From Calonectria ilicicola (lineage: Eukaryota > Ascomycota > Sordariomycetes > Hypocreales > Nectriaceae): a stretch of DNA of 64,000 nucleotides. Under the pieces are notes generated by a model. That model was not told the origin of the DNA. It did no database searches and worked only from the letters and a program-made list of their open reading frames with translations. A program made the translations under genes and the position numbers. Positions 12,777-23,514 of this stretch are shown piece by piece (position 1 is the first letter of the stretch; each line of letters opens with the position of its first letter). The DNA is taken from assembly GCA_020809705.1 (NCBI GenBank), contig CP085833.1, positions 2,356,001-2,420,000 on the forward strand, written 5' to 3'.

Positions 12777-13574
12777 ATGTGGTCCCTTCGGAGCCAGGTA
12801 GCAGCCACTACTCTGCCACCACCCTTGGACATGAGAACACCTTCACCATCGCCAGCTCCCGGGCTCACGCACGGCGCCAGTCCAACGGACAGTGAATTCG
12901 GGCAGCCCACGCCTATATCCCTTTCATCTGGACCGATCCAACCGGTTGCAACGAGCGAAATCGAGTTTCATTCATTCCGCCGATCAGCTATAAAACAAGC
13001 CAACGTGGTACCAATTCATATGGCCTGGTCGAGAGCGGAGAGCCCGTGTCCAGAAGCCACGCCGAATGTCTTGGCCCAGGAAGCCGTGCCCAAAATGTCT
13101 GCCATAGGGACCTCGGATTTCATCATGATCTCGTGCTTCGACATTCACAGAGCGCAAACCTTCTACTCCAGATGTTTCGGGTGGACGTTTCTGGGAGATG
13201 TGAACAAACCACGCCTGACTGACGAGACCATGAGGCGATACGGCGCGTCGCCATATGATGTACAGCCGATGAACTTCTTCACGTCCGATCCTTCAGCCAG
13301 CAGCCACCGAGTCACGGGTGCACTTCTCCAGCGCGGTGACCCACCCAGCAGACAGGTTGAAGTTGAAGCGCGAGCATTGCATGGGCATGCCGCATGCTAT
13401 CTTCGGGTGCCCGACATCGGCGAGGCGGCTGAAAGGATCGAGGACAACCTCGGTGTGGTAAAATCGCTCCGTTTTGGTGTGAGAGGATGCATCATGGACA
13501 TTGGAGAGTTTATGGATTCAGAGGGCAACTTATTTGGTCTCATGTCTTACCACCCGGAAAACGTTGGCGTGTAA
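12777..13574 (+). CDS. VOC-superfamily (glyoxalase/dioxygenase fold) protein with long N-terminal extension
   Basis: A single uninterrupted frame of 265 residues. The first 110 or so residues are Pro/Ser-rich with no visible domain. The C-terminal half has the vicinal-oxygen-chelate pattern: an opening strand-helix unit DFIMISCFDIHRAQTFYSRCFGW, and a second unit that ends in the metal-ligand-type motif DSEGNLFGLM (Glu about residue 249) after ACYLRVPDIGEAAERIE. This beta-alpha-beta-beta-beta pairing is shared by glyoxalase I, extradiol dioxygenases and antibiotic-binding proteins, so the reaction cannot be named. No export signal is evident. A TATA-like run lies about 60 nt upstream. The neighbours give no pathway context. 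Confidence 0.8.
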   Translation: MWSLRSQVAATTLPPPLDMRTPSPSPAPGLTHGASPTDSEFGQPTPISLSSGPIQPVATSEIEFHSFRRSAIKQANVVPIHMAWSRAESPCPEATPNVLAQEAVPKMSAIGTSDFIMISCFDIHRAQTFYSRCFGWTFLGDVNKPRLTDETMRRYGASPYDVQPMNFFTSDPSASSHRVTGALLQRGDPPSRQVEVEARALHGHAACYLRVPDIGEAAERIEDNLGVVKSLRFGVRGCIMDIGEFMDSEGNLFGLMSYHPENVGV

Positions 13575-15192
13575 TGTTTGATGCTTGTATGGGCTTAAGA
13601 TGTGTTGCTGCAAGGCTTATGGAGGAAGGGATAAAGGAATATCCGCGGTTGGATCTGGGGGTGAAACAAGTAGTTTCTTGTCATCGCAGGCTGATTGTTT
13701 AAACAGGCGCGTTGGAGTTGTTGGGATTTGTATTACGAGGCGTTATACACAGTTGATGGTTCGCTTCCATGCCAGACGGTGTAGCCGTGATGGTGGGAAC
13801 AGGCAGCGACCAACATTAAGGTAGCAATAATAGTACGAACTAATTGTTGAAAGGGGCTGCGCCAAGAAATGTGAATTCAATCAGCGTTCGGCTTGTTGTT
13901 CATTCTGCCGAAGTGCTGGCCATAGGAAAGCTAGGTTGAAGAAATAAAGCTCTGGCGAACACAATCATGGCAAAGTCAAATCCTTATTGCTTGTTTACAT
14001 AATGTTTTGTCAACATTGTGAATAGGCCGGGACAAAACCTTATGCTTGCTGACTTGTAGCTTTTGCTCAAAAAATAAATGAATTGATGAATTAAATTATT
14101 ATGGACGGTGCGGGGTGTAAACTGCGCAAGCCAGGAATTAACTTTTCCCTGAAGCCTTTGTGTTCTAGTGAGACGAAGACAACACGAGCAATCAAGAGCA
14201 TCTGTCCAGAACTTTGGGTTTCCAAGAACTCCCGAAACGAATAGCCGGAACTTGGGAGATGTGGAACTGGGCCCCGGAAAACCACTTATCCGCCACAATC
14301 CAGAGTCGCCACTAGGCCACGAAAGCGTAAGCGCGCCAGGTCGTGGGCAATCGCGAGGGGCCAGGAATCACGCAGGTGCACAATCCCTGAGCAACCCCGG
14401 AGTTGGACCCCCGCCGCTAGCAAAGGCAGCCGCGGACTCTCGCCGTGTAGCAGCTCGGGGATGACCTGGAGCTGGGTGTGGGGGAACAGGAGAGTGAAAA
14501 AGAGGCATAGACGACGGCCTCTGTACCAATAAAGAAGCGCGGGTCGCAGAACCTCTCCGCCACTTTCCGCGGTCGGAAGCCGGCTGCCGCCGGGGAGAAC
14601 AAGGCGCAAGACGGGGGAAATCTAGCGTTGACCGATGGGAGGTACAGCGGGTAATGCACTGGAGTGGTGGGGTAGAGGAGCCATGATGGGGTCACCTGGG
14701 GTGGGAGGAGGATAAATATACATACAGAACAAGCAACGGCCAAGCAACTGCACGCCGACAAGACGAGGCAGATGGAGGGAACAGAAGGGCGAGGGGGTAG
14801 CATTGCCCAGCGTCCAGAGATGCACACTAAGTAGTTTTCGTAACTGCAATCGAGTAATTGCAAGATTCCATGCCATGACCCATGCATCGGCGTCCTTCTC
14901 ATGTCTACCGAATCAATGCCGAACATCTCTTCCGAGGGGGGCGGAATGCGGAATCGCTGCACCCCCCATCCATGTCTACCCGGGCCACCACCGAGCGCCC
15001 GACTAACGGCCAGTGGCGGGACAAATAAAATCCCCCGCCATGCCCATGATCCGCCGGCATCATGATTGCTCTGCTGCTCCCCTGGCTCTGACCATTCAGC
15101 TTTGCAATTGACCCAATTCCTCCTGTGGCTCTTGCTGGCGACGACTACACCTGAGAATAACCTCACACATCTTGTCTCCACACATCCACAAG
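13575..15192. promoter_or_regulatory. Spacer with probable promoter of the CoA-transferase gene
   Basis: About 1.6 kb between two genes on the same strand. The left part should be the 3' UTR of the VOC gene; the right part is GC-rich and then becomes pyrimidine-rich immediately before ATG 15193, like highly expressed fungal promoters. A 254-codon minus-strand frame (14417-15181) has no family features and lies in this promoter; I treat it as chance. No RNA gene is seen. Confidence 0.45.
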
Positions 15193-16933
15193 ATGCCTTC
15201 CACCGCCCTCAGAATACGCACCCTGCGTGCCTTTGCCCGTCATGGCACCAACGTACGTTCCCTCCCTGCTGCGTTCGCCATGTGCGCCATGTGCGCCCAG
15301 TGAATCCAGTACACCAGCCGCTCCGCTGTTCACCAGTATGTCAATAGCAATGCTAACATGCCAATTCTTGCTCTGCAGCCCAGCACCATCCTGGCCAGGT
15401 CCTTCTCGGCCACTTCCCGCCGCGCTGAGATTAACAAGGTCTTCCCCTCTGCTTCCGAGGCCCTCAAGGACATGAAGCCCAACACAACCCTTCTCTGTGG
15501 TGGATTCGGTCTTTGCGGTGTGCCCGACACTCTCATCAACGAGATCGTCAACAAGCCCGAAATCACTGGCATCACTGCCGTCTCAAACAACGCCGGTACC
15601 GACACCTCTGGTCTGGGCAAGCTGCTCAAGACCAAGCAGATCAGCAAGATGATCGCCTCTTACATTGGTGAGAACAAGACCTTTGAGAAGATGTACCTCA
15701 CCGGCGAGGTCGAGCTTGAGCTCACCCCCCAGGGCACTCTCGCCGAGCGATGCGCCGCTGGTGGTAAGGGTGTCCCCGCCTTCTACACCCCCGCTGCCTT
15801 CGGCACCGTCGTCCAGACTGGTGAGCTTCCCCTGCGCAACAAGCCCGATGGCTCTGCCGCCGAGCTCTCATACCCCAAGGACGTCAAGGTCTTCAACGGC
15901 AAGTCCTACCTTCTCGAGCACAGCATTGCTGGTGACTATGCCTTTGTCAAGGCCTACAAGGCCGACAAGCTCGGCAACTGCCAGTTCCGCCTCTCCGCCC
16001 ACAACTTCAACGGTGCCATGGGTCGCAACGCCAAGATGACCATCGTCGAGGCCGAGCACATCGTCGAGCCCGGTGAGATCCCCCCCGAGGCTGTCCACCT
16101 GCCCGGCATCTACGTCAAGCGCGTCATCCAGTCCACCGCCGAGAAGAACATTGAGAAGTACACCTGGGCCAAGGACCCCAACGACCCTGAGGCCACCAAG
16201 GCCCTTGGAACTGGTGACACCGCCGCCAAGCGTGAGCTCATCGTCCGCCGTGCCGCCAAGGAGTTCAAGAACGGCATGTACGCCAACTTGGGCATCGGTA
16301 TGCCCATGCTGGCTCCCGGCTTCGTTGGTCCTGAGGTCGAGGTCCAGCTCCAGTCTGAGAATGGTATCCTCGGCCTCGGCCCCTACCCCAAGAAGGGTGA
16401 CGAGGACGCCGACTTGATCAACGCCGGTAAGGAGACCGTCACCCTCAAGCCTGGTGCCGCCGTCTTCGGTAGCGAGGAGAGCTTTGGCATGATCCGCAGC
16501 GGCCGCATCGACCTTACCATCCTGGGCGCCATGCAAGTCAGCGCCAACGGTGACCTCGCCAACTGGATGCTTCCCGGCAAGGTGAAGGGCTTTGGCGGTG
16601 CCATGGATCTCGTCAGCAACCCCAGCAAGACCAAGGTCGTCGTGACCATGGAGCACACCGACAAGAAGGGTAACCCCAAGATTGTCAAGCAGTGCGCTTT
16701 CCCTCTTACTGGACGCACTTGTGTCTCACGCATCATCACAGAACTTGTAAGTAATTGCTTGGCCCATTGCTCATGACCAATGACTAACTAGTGACCAATA
16801 GGGTGTCTTCGATGTCGACTTTGCCCACGGCCTTACCCTCATCGAGATCGCCGATGGTGTCACCGTCGACGAGATCAAGGCTAAGACCGAGGCTCCCTTC
16901 CGCGTTGCTGAGGACCTCAAGCCCATGCTATAA
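15193..16933 (+). CDS. Succinyl-CoA:3-ketoacid CoA transferase, mitochondrial (SCOT)
   Basis: Modelled as exons 15193-15252, 15379-16746 and 16802-16933, giving 519 residues, near-identical in length to animal SCOT. The N-terminus ([18 protein letters not shown], then [17 protein letters not shown]) is Arg/Ser-rich and lacks acids, as in a mitochondrial presequence. The A domain carries the [12 protein letters not shown] glycine loop and [12 protein letters not shown]; the B domain begins near [26 protein letters not shown], and the catalytic glutamate is in [10 protein letters not shown] (about Glu347). Family I CoA transferases of this type move CoA between succinyl-CoA and acetoacetate, linking ketone-body and TCA metabolism. 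Codon use is extreme (mostly C-ending, AAG for Lys), implying strong expression. The first intron is uncertain: an 18-nt internal exon (15317-15334) with AG/GT borders would also keep the frame and add six residues. Confidence 0.95.
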
Positions 16934-17606
16934 ACGAAGCCGATGGCAACCGAAGCCATCCTCTACCCCCACCACACCCCCGGAAGACAAAAACGGCTAT
17001 AAAAATCAGAGATACCACGTGAGCAATTTTTGAAAGGCCAAAAGAGGGCCAAAGATGTATTTTCACAAGGAGAATAAGATTGCGGCGGATTATGAAGATA
17101 ACTTATGTAGTCATGGCATGGGAAGACGTCTTACCATGCTATGAGGATGTACGTACCTTGTGGCACAACGAGGCGACATCCGGTCGTGAGACTCAGGTCG
17201 GCATTTAAAGTTAATGCGACTGGGAATGTGACCATGACAGTAAATACACTCAAAATGAATGTTAAAAAAAAAAATCTTCAGAAATACAAGAGAAAATCAG
17301 TTCGCTCGTGATGTACAGATTTATATGTCAGGGTAGCCAGAGTAATATTTCATGGCTCGTTTTCGATTTACCGATACTCACTTTCACTCATTAGGTCCCT
17401 CTTTTTTTCAACCTGTAGTGAGACAGGTTTGAACGGCACGGGCCAACACCTTTTCCACCATCTCACTTGCGACGCGCCAACTTACCGAACAGCAAAGGTT
17501 AAATAGTAGCTTGCCACGACCCGGTCTCACGCCTTGTTTGCCTTGTTTCCCGGTCATCGTGGTTCTTCTGTCGGCTGTTATATAGCTAACGTAACGCAAC
17601 GCCGCC
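16934..17606. other. Spacer between SCOT and the next + strand gene
   Basis: It holds the 3' UTR of the CoA-transferase gene and the promoter of the following gene. Near 17260 there is an A run. No RNA gene or repeat is evident. Confidence 0.5.
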
Positions 17607-19103
17607 ATGTTTGACCAAACGACGGGTCAGGTCTTCAAGGAGCTGACTATCCCTCGGCAGGCCATCTCCGAGCTGGCCAACGTCAACTCAATAGACTGGA
17701 GTTGCCGGCGGCCCTATCGAAAAGTCAAGGCTCGAGGCGTTCTGGGCCCGCGGTCGCTCGTCGACATGGCCATCAACGTTGTAGCAGACAACATTGGTGA
17801 AGTTGCGGTGGGTCATCTTGATGGCATACCGAACCGCCTGCTGTGGCGCGTCTGGCGCTTCTTGGAGGCAAGGTGTGTAAGACTTGGACGGACTGACAAG
17901 GTAAAACTAACCTAACGGGTTTTTTTTAGAGGAGCCTGTCTTCATGCCTGGAAGATGCTCTCCAAACTTCTCCTCGACGAAGGTGATGATACTAAAACGC
18001 TTGCTCTTTATCGTTTTCGTCAGCACATTTGCCATCCTGGTGATGAACTGAAGCGATACACGCAACCCTTGATCTCGCCCTCTATAGATTTTATAACGCA
18101 CCTTGTCATCACTGGCGGATGCACTTTTACACCCAATCAGCTATTGTGTCTTGCAGACATACCCAACCTCGGCATCCTTGAATTGATTCAGCCAGCCGAC
18201 GAGCTTCGCGAGGTATTCCCCGAAGTAAGCAATAGGTTACTCCGTGGATGGACCGAAAAACCTGATCCGTTCCCGTTGTTAAGAGTCCTGCGTATTTGGG
18301 GCGACCAGTCTACCACACAGGATTCGCTGCAGTGGGTGACGAAATTTCCTGCTTTGGCATTATACGATGTCATGGGATCTCGAGAAGATTGGACGTCGCC
18401 GGACGAAGTCGCGCTTAAGTATGGTTGGGAACGAGCCAGTTCGCCATCCGGCCTGGAAGATTCCCTGCTTCGTTATCTAATGCTCTTTGCGCCACCTGAA
18501 GAAACGGGGGTCAACCGGTTACGAGAGCTCTCTAGGAGCATCGATTCGGATTTAGTCGCCCTGTGCAGTGACTCTGGTTGTGCAGTGAAATTTGTTGCCG
18601 ACAATCAAGCACCAGCTCTGCTCGACTACCCCACCGACAACGCTAAACTCTTCATGCCTGCATGGAACCCAGACGTGGCCAACCTTGACGCCCGTGCCTG
18701 TCAGGCCACAGCTTTTGAGCCTTGGGCTTTTTGGCTCTACTCTTTCATCGGCCAGCTCAGCGCGGACCGTGACCTCGCAAATCGGGGCGTGCGCCCAAAC
18801 AGTCAGGCTGTGGTGGGACCTCTCGTCCTGCCGTCCAAGCCCCTCGCCTGTTTACATCTCGGCCACAGTGCTCGTGGTGGCATCTCGATCAAGCCGTCGT
18901 ATGTAAGCAAGAGTTTGTTTGCCACACGCCCGTACACGTTTACACGAAGCTCAGTGATTCATGGTAAAGAAATGCCAAATCCAAAGCCTGTCGCCAAGAC
19001 AGAACCTGCTAGCGGGTCTGTTTCTAACAAGAGAACGCCTCAACTTTCGCGTAAACTCAAGAGAAGGCGTTTGGATGATATATTGGGATCCTTTTCTGGG
19101 TGA
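17607..19103 (+). CDS. Uncharacterised fungal protein, possibly F-box-like
   Basis: Two exons (17607-17872 and 17930-19103; the acceptor follows a T-rich tract) give 479 residues. The N-terminal third has a pattern often seen in fungal F-box-like or leucine-rich-repeat proteins: LVDMAINVVADNIGEVAVG, LDGIPNRLLWRVWRFLEARGACLHAWKML. The middle has repeated hydrophobic leucine units such as PNLGILELIQP and PLLRVLRIWG, without regular spacing. The C-terminus is basic (RTPQLSRKLKRRRLDDILGSF) and may be a nuclear signal. The IPNRLLWRVW segment could be a divergent F-box, but it is not diagnostic, and I do not recognise the family. No membrane segment or signal peptide is visible. Codon use matches the neighbours, and the spliced frame is continuous, which supports a real gene. 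Confidence 0.7.
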
Positions 19104-19934
19104 ACTGCGCATGCGTTTTGAAGGCGAGAATGTGAAAACCACAAAAGCATGTCACATCCATACAATCAAGAAGCCTGAGAAGACCCAGCAATAGCATGCC
19201 AATAGAAGGGTCAGGCTAACATCTATTCACATATGCGTCAAATACCCAAACAGTAAGGTGAGTAAAGTATCGGGGTTGGTTGCCTCTTGGAAACATCTAG
19301 TCGTCTCACAAACCTGAGTCGCTGCGTTGGGCAGCTCATATTTCCATTGCACTGGGAACAAACTCTGTCAGGGTTGCAGCCCACTATGGCGGTCCCTCCC
19401 GACTGCAAGTCTGTTTCCCCATCGTAGCGTGTGCATCTAATTGTTCGGGAAATATTTGTTTAGATCGTGAAACGCTATGGAATCGGGCATGGTGGCACAG
19501 CGGAGTGGATTAGCGTTGTTTCATCATCATCCTCTAACGATGCCTCTCCCTGTGGACAACACCGCTGCAAGCTTGATCAGTGATGGGAATAAGGTCATTG
19601 TACTCGTTAGACGTTTATTTAATTAATATATATTCGAGGAGACTCTTAAAACAATATCCACACCGGCCATTGTAGCCAGGCGAAGCATCGCTTTACCTTT
19701 CCGACCCCCATTGTCCTTGCTCGCACAACCTCTGCATCTCCGTGCACATGGACCTCATGTTTCTCTGATGCTTCTAATATAGGAGCCCCTGGCTGCAGCG
19801 CTTTGTTTTCCTTGTCGTACCAAGACGCATTCTCAGGAATTTTTTTCGACTTGGAAAAACAACCCAACTCTTTGCATCTTTGAATCATCACCACAGCTTT
19901 ACACGCCTGCATCTTTTCCACATTCATATCCATC
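19104..19934. other. Spacer, no gene seen
   Basis: This stretch holds the 3' UTR of the preceding gene and the promoter of the following one. A 112-codon minus-strand frame (19646-19984) overlaps the next gene's start and has no family features. Confidence 0.45.
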
Positions 19935-20747
19935 ATGACTGAAACCGGTGTCAAGAATCCTAGACCGCAGAACGGCAAGTTCATCGAGAACTTTGGAGAA
20001 AAATCCTCGCCTTCGGTATTCGACCTATATCAAATGCGAGGAAGAGACGGGCCTAAGTTCCTGCTGGAAAGCCCTCCCAGTATTGTTGTTGACTACAACG
20101 GCGCGGATCCATCGTTGACACCCGCCGATATGTACAACGGCCAAGAATTACTGTCACCAACTCTAACTCTCGCCTCAGACACGGCCATCACACCACTTCG
20201 ATTGCCGTCACCATGCAGCCCAATGGTTGGGGAACCGACGGAGTGGCTGCTTTCGCGCCGATATAGCCCCCAGGGTCCCTTCCCGGCTCCGATGGAGCAC
20301 ATCATATCTCAGCAGCTCCAAGGAGATGAGAATATGTTCGAGACAGATGAGCTAGACGAAGACTCTGGATCTGTGTCGCTCGGAGAGTGCAGCGAGTTGA
20401 GCGAGTTGGAATTTTCATTCCACCAACCTGAGGAAGGGAATGTTGACCACAACTATCCACCATCTGACCTTCACACGGTTCGCCACAATACAGCACCCAA
20501 CGATGCAAACCAGCCAGCGAAGGCATCAATGCTGAAGCATCACTTACAAGAAACTTCCTCTCTAGACTCATCAATCCCGAGAGGGTTTCGACACCGGCGA
20601 AGCAATGATGGTTCATCCAAGCAAGAGCAAATCTCAAAGGACAGCATCAGTGGGAGTGATTCACCCACCAAGATTGAACCGCGCCGCATCCAACATGACA
20701 TAGAGTTCGGCGGTCATGGAGCCGGGGGTGCTCAAAATTTTCAGTAG
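19935..20747 (+). CDS. Hypothetical disordered protein
   Basis: A 270-residue single-exon frame with a good start context (CATC before ATG). The composition is low in hydrophobic residues and rich in Ser, Pro, Glu and Asp, with several S/T-P sites (LLSPTL, LPSPCSP, YSPQGPF), an acidic centre (TDELDEDSGSVSLGE) and a basic, Ser-rich tail. No globular domain, transmembrane segment or signal peptide is visible. This profile fits a phosphorylated regulatory or scaffold protein, but that is a guess. I do not recognise a family. The length without stops and the ordinary codon mix favour a true gene, but transcript evidence would decide. Confidence 0.5.
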   Translation: MTETGVKNPRPQNGKFIENFGEKSSPSVFDLYQMRGRDGPKFLLESPPSIVVDYNGADPSLTPADMYNGQELLSPTLTLASDTAITPLRLPSPCSPMVGEPTEWLLSRRYSPQGPFPAPMEHIISQQLQGDENMFETDELDEDSGSVSLGECSELSELEFSFHQPEEGNVDHNYPPSDLHTVRHNTAPNDANQPAKASMLKHHLQETSSLDSSIPRGFRHRRSNDGSSKQEQISKDSISGSDSPTKIEPRRIQHDIEFGGHGAGGAQNFQ

Positions 20748-22600
20748 TCAGGTTGGGTTGATAGAATTGTTCTCGGTCATATTTCGCATAGCAGGGCGAT
20801 GGAAAAGTTGAATTCATGAGTTATTGCCAAGCAGGCATTTGAACTTAAAGATCATCGAACAGGAATGATCCAAGAAATGACTGATCCTTTCGTGATTCAC
20901 AATGGTATCTTCTCACGCTCTAGCACAACACATTAGGGCATAATGTATGCTGTTAGCAGAGCATGGAGATGCGAACCACTAACGTGCGAACAAGACCATA
21001 GCGAAAGAACATGCATACTTCAGGCTTGAACACCAATGGATGCAGAATCGCGTCAAGACGCGACAGAGCCCGAGGGTCTTCGCAGCTCAAAGCGTGGAGC
21101 GTCAACGTCGGCCCACGATGTTCAGGTGCCTTCAGACCACTTAGGTTACGTGACAATGCAGGGTCGAAAGGCGCTTGGCCAATTCTTAAGTGCACCTCTG
21201 GACTTTCTACGCAAATTTTTGTCCAAAGAGATGTTGCGCTTCGAAATTTATCTGGACCCCATGGCAGCACTAGGCCACACGTTGAACAGAAGGTAAGTCG
21301 GCGACTTTCTTCTTTCCTCCTGTTTCCCCTCCGAAGCTTCCATGGTGTAATGAAAGCCAGAGTGAATAAGAAGGATTAATTTCTAGTAGGTTTTCCTAAG
21401 GAAAGAAAAGAAGAAAAAATCCAAAAACGGGGAGCGGTTGTTCACCTTTTTGTAGAGCCACTGGGAGGGTCCCGGCGCCGGATTAACAATGTGCCTTGGA
21501 GGAGGCAGTGTTTGGCTTAGCAACGAAAATATGAGGGTGGGTCAATTTGCGGAGACTGGCAAAGAAGAAGGGACAAAGCAGGAGGCCAAGAGAGCAAACA
21601 GAAGAGGAATCCAGGAATATTCTAGCATGAATTCGTGATGATATAAATCAGGAGAGTGTGGTTTAGTTTTTTTCTTTCTTTTTTCTCTCATTAGATATTG
21701 AAATAAACCTACACCAGGAGCTCCTACGCATTCCTGGCAGGATATGGCGTACTTTGTAGAATAGCTCATTCAGGACAGAGGTGTTACTCACAAGATGGTA
21801 CCAATTTGCCATAAACGGCAAACGCCAAAGCCGCCAAGTCTGGTTGCATAACCAACCATCTGAGCCAATCTTTTCGCTCCCAATGATCGTATCTTGGTTT
21901 TGCCCTCTTTGCATTTCAATCCAGGCGGCGGTGAGTCAAGGGACCGCAAAAAAACGCAGGGACCAGATCCAATCAAGCAATGACATGCAGCTCGTCGTGT
22001 GCCTGATGGGAAGAGTCGCGACAGGCTCCCTGTCACCTCTTCGTACGCCTGTCCATTTGGGGTGGAGAAAAAGCAACAAGATACGCTGCAATCAAGTACC
22101 CAGTGCAGGCACATGACGTGAACCGCCCATAGTCTTGGGTATGAAAAAGCAGCACAGCGAATGAAGCGCGTGCTGTGTGTTGCCCCCCCATCGCCTCTTC
22201 TTTGCCCCAAAATAACGGGTTGAGTCACACACGTCCTGCTACCCTTTTGGACCTGCTTTCCCTTACCTACTTAAGGAAGGTGTCTGTTTGGTGGTTTCAA
22301 AAGCAAGCCAAGCTTACCAAATAACACTGCGAGTATCCATTTGGACGCTTTTCCCAGGTTTGTTATCCACCTTTTCCAAGTCGTGGGACAATAGATATTT
22401 ATCTTGACGACCTGTCCAAGATCCGTGTCGACTGACCTGGCGACCTGCTCATCATCAGTCATTACAAACAAGCTACCCCGCTACCCCGCCTCCACCCGTC
22501 CAAGGCCGCCCGTACACCCAAAGCTTTGAGCGCTACCAATCCAACCTGACGGAAAAATCATCACCACCCTACCTTTCTCGAGTCAAACTATTTCCCCAAA
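20748..22600. other. Spacer of 1.85 kb, no gene seen
   Basis: It lies between the disordered-protein gene and the PDAP1 gene. Small ORFs on both strands (21011-21379, 21788-22228 and others) overlap and lack domains. There is a short near-palindrome at 21048-21063. The last 300 nt, pyrimidine-rich, are likely the PDAP1 promoter and leader. Confidence 0.45.
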
Positions 22601-23514
22601 ATGGCCGGAGGCACTGGAACAAGCTCCCGCGGTCGAGGCGGCAAGTTTAAGAAGTACACACGTGGCGGTAAGTGTTATCGACATCTGTGCACCTTCCCGT
22701 GCGACTGAACGAAAGATGTTTGGCGGGGAGGCTTTAAGCGTACTACAGTACTAACTTTGGACCCAAAACAGGCGGAAAGCACTTTTCTCGCGATATCCGA
22801 CCGACAGATGCCGATGGAAACGAGGTTAGCATGTGGAGTGTAGATTCGAAGAAAGAGGACGACGACGATGACGATGATGATTCCGATGAGGACTCAGAAT
22901 CCGAGGAGGATTCTGAGGAAGAAGACAGCGAAGAGGACGGTCCTTCTCAGGCACAAGCTCAAGAGGCTAGCCGAGAAGATCGCAAAGCCCAGAAGAAGGC
23001 TCGCAAGGAGGCTGCCATAGCCAAACAAAGCGCTAAGACGGTCGAGGTTGGCGATTTGCCCTCAAGCGATGAGGACAGCGATGAAGATGAGGATGATGAT
23101 ATGCCTGCAAACCCCAATCATTCCAAGGCCGCTCGAAACCAAGCAAACAACCCAGGTGTAGACGACATCACCGAAGGCGTCTCAAACATGGCAGCGCCTA
23201 GTCGCCGGGAGCGCGAGGCAATCGAAGCTGCAGCTGCTAAGGAAAAGCATATGCGGTTAGCGGCCCAGGGCAAAACAGATGAGGCCAAGGCCGATTTAGC
23301 TCGCCTCAGGCTTATTCGCGAGCAAAGAGAAGCTGAGGCGGCTCGACGACAAGTAAGTGAATTCTAACAAATTAATTTGTTCGTAGCAGCAACACTGACA
23401 TGTATGCCACAGGCGGAGAAGGAAGAGCGGGAAGAACAGGAGAAGAAAAAGAAGGCTGAGTTTGAGGCGAAAGAGGCCCGAAAGAAGGATGTGAAGAAGG
23501 GCAAGAAGAAATAA
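22601..23514 (+). CDS. PDAP1/PP28-family (casein kinase substrate) protein
   Basis: Three exons (22601-22667, 22772-23352, 23413-23514) give 249 residues. The start [27 protein letters not shown] is the conserved N-terminus of the PP28/PDAP1 family. A very acidic Asp/Glu/Ser stretch follows (residues about 45-70) with many SDEDS-type casein kinase II sites, then the conserved [11 protein letters not shown] segment, the [15 protein letters not shown] block, an [16 protein letters not shown] helix and a Lys/Glu-rich coiled tail ending in KKGKKK. In animals the family is a small phosphoprotein associated with RNA and stress responses; the fungal role is poorly defined. The 104-nt first intron splits a Gly codon and the 60-nt second intron falls between codons. 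Confidence 0.92.

Noticed and set aside
14417..15181. A 254-codon minus frame upstream of SCOT
   Set aside because: It lies in the promoter, has no domain, and its composition is that of GC-rich non-coding DNA.
15868..16656. A 262-codon open frame on the minus strand inside the SCOT gene
   Set aside because: Shadow of strongly biased codons (C/G third positions) of the sense gene; the composition (Val, Gly, Leu, Asp) is typical of such antisense frames.
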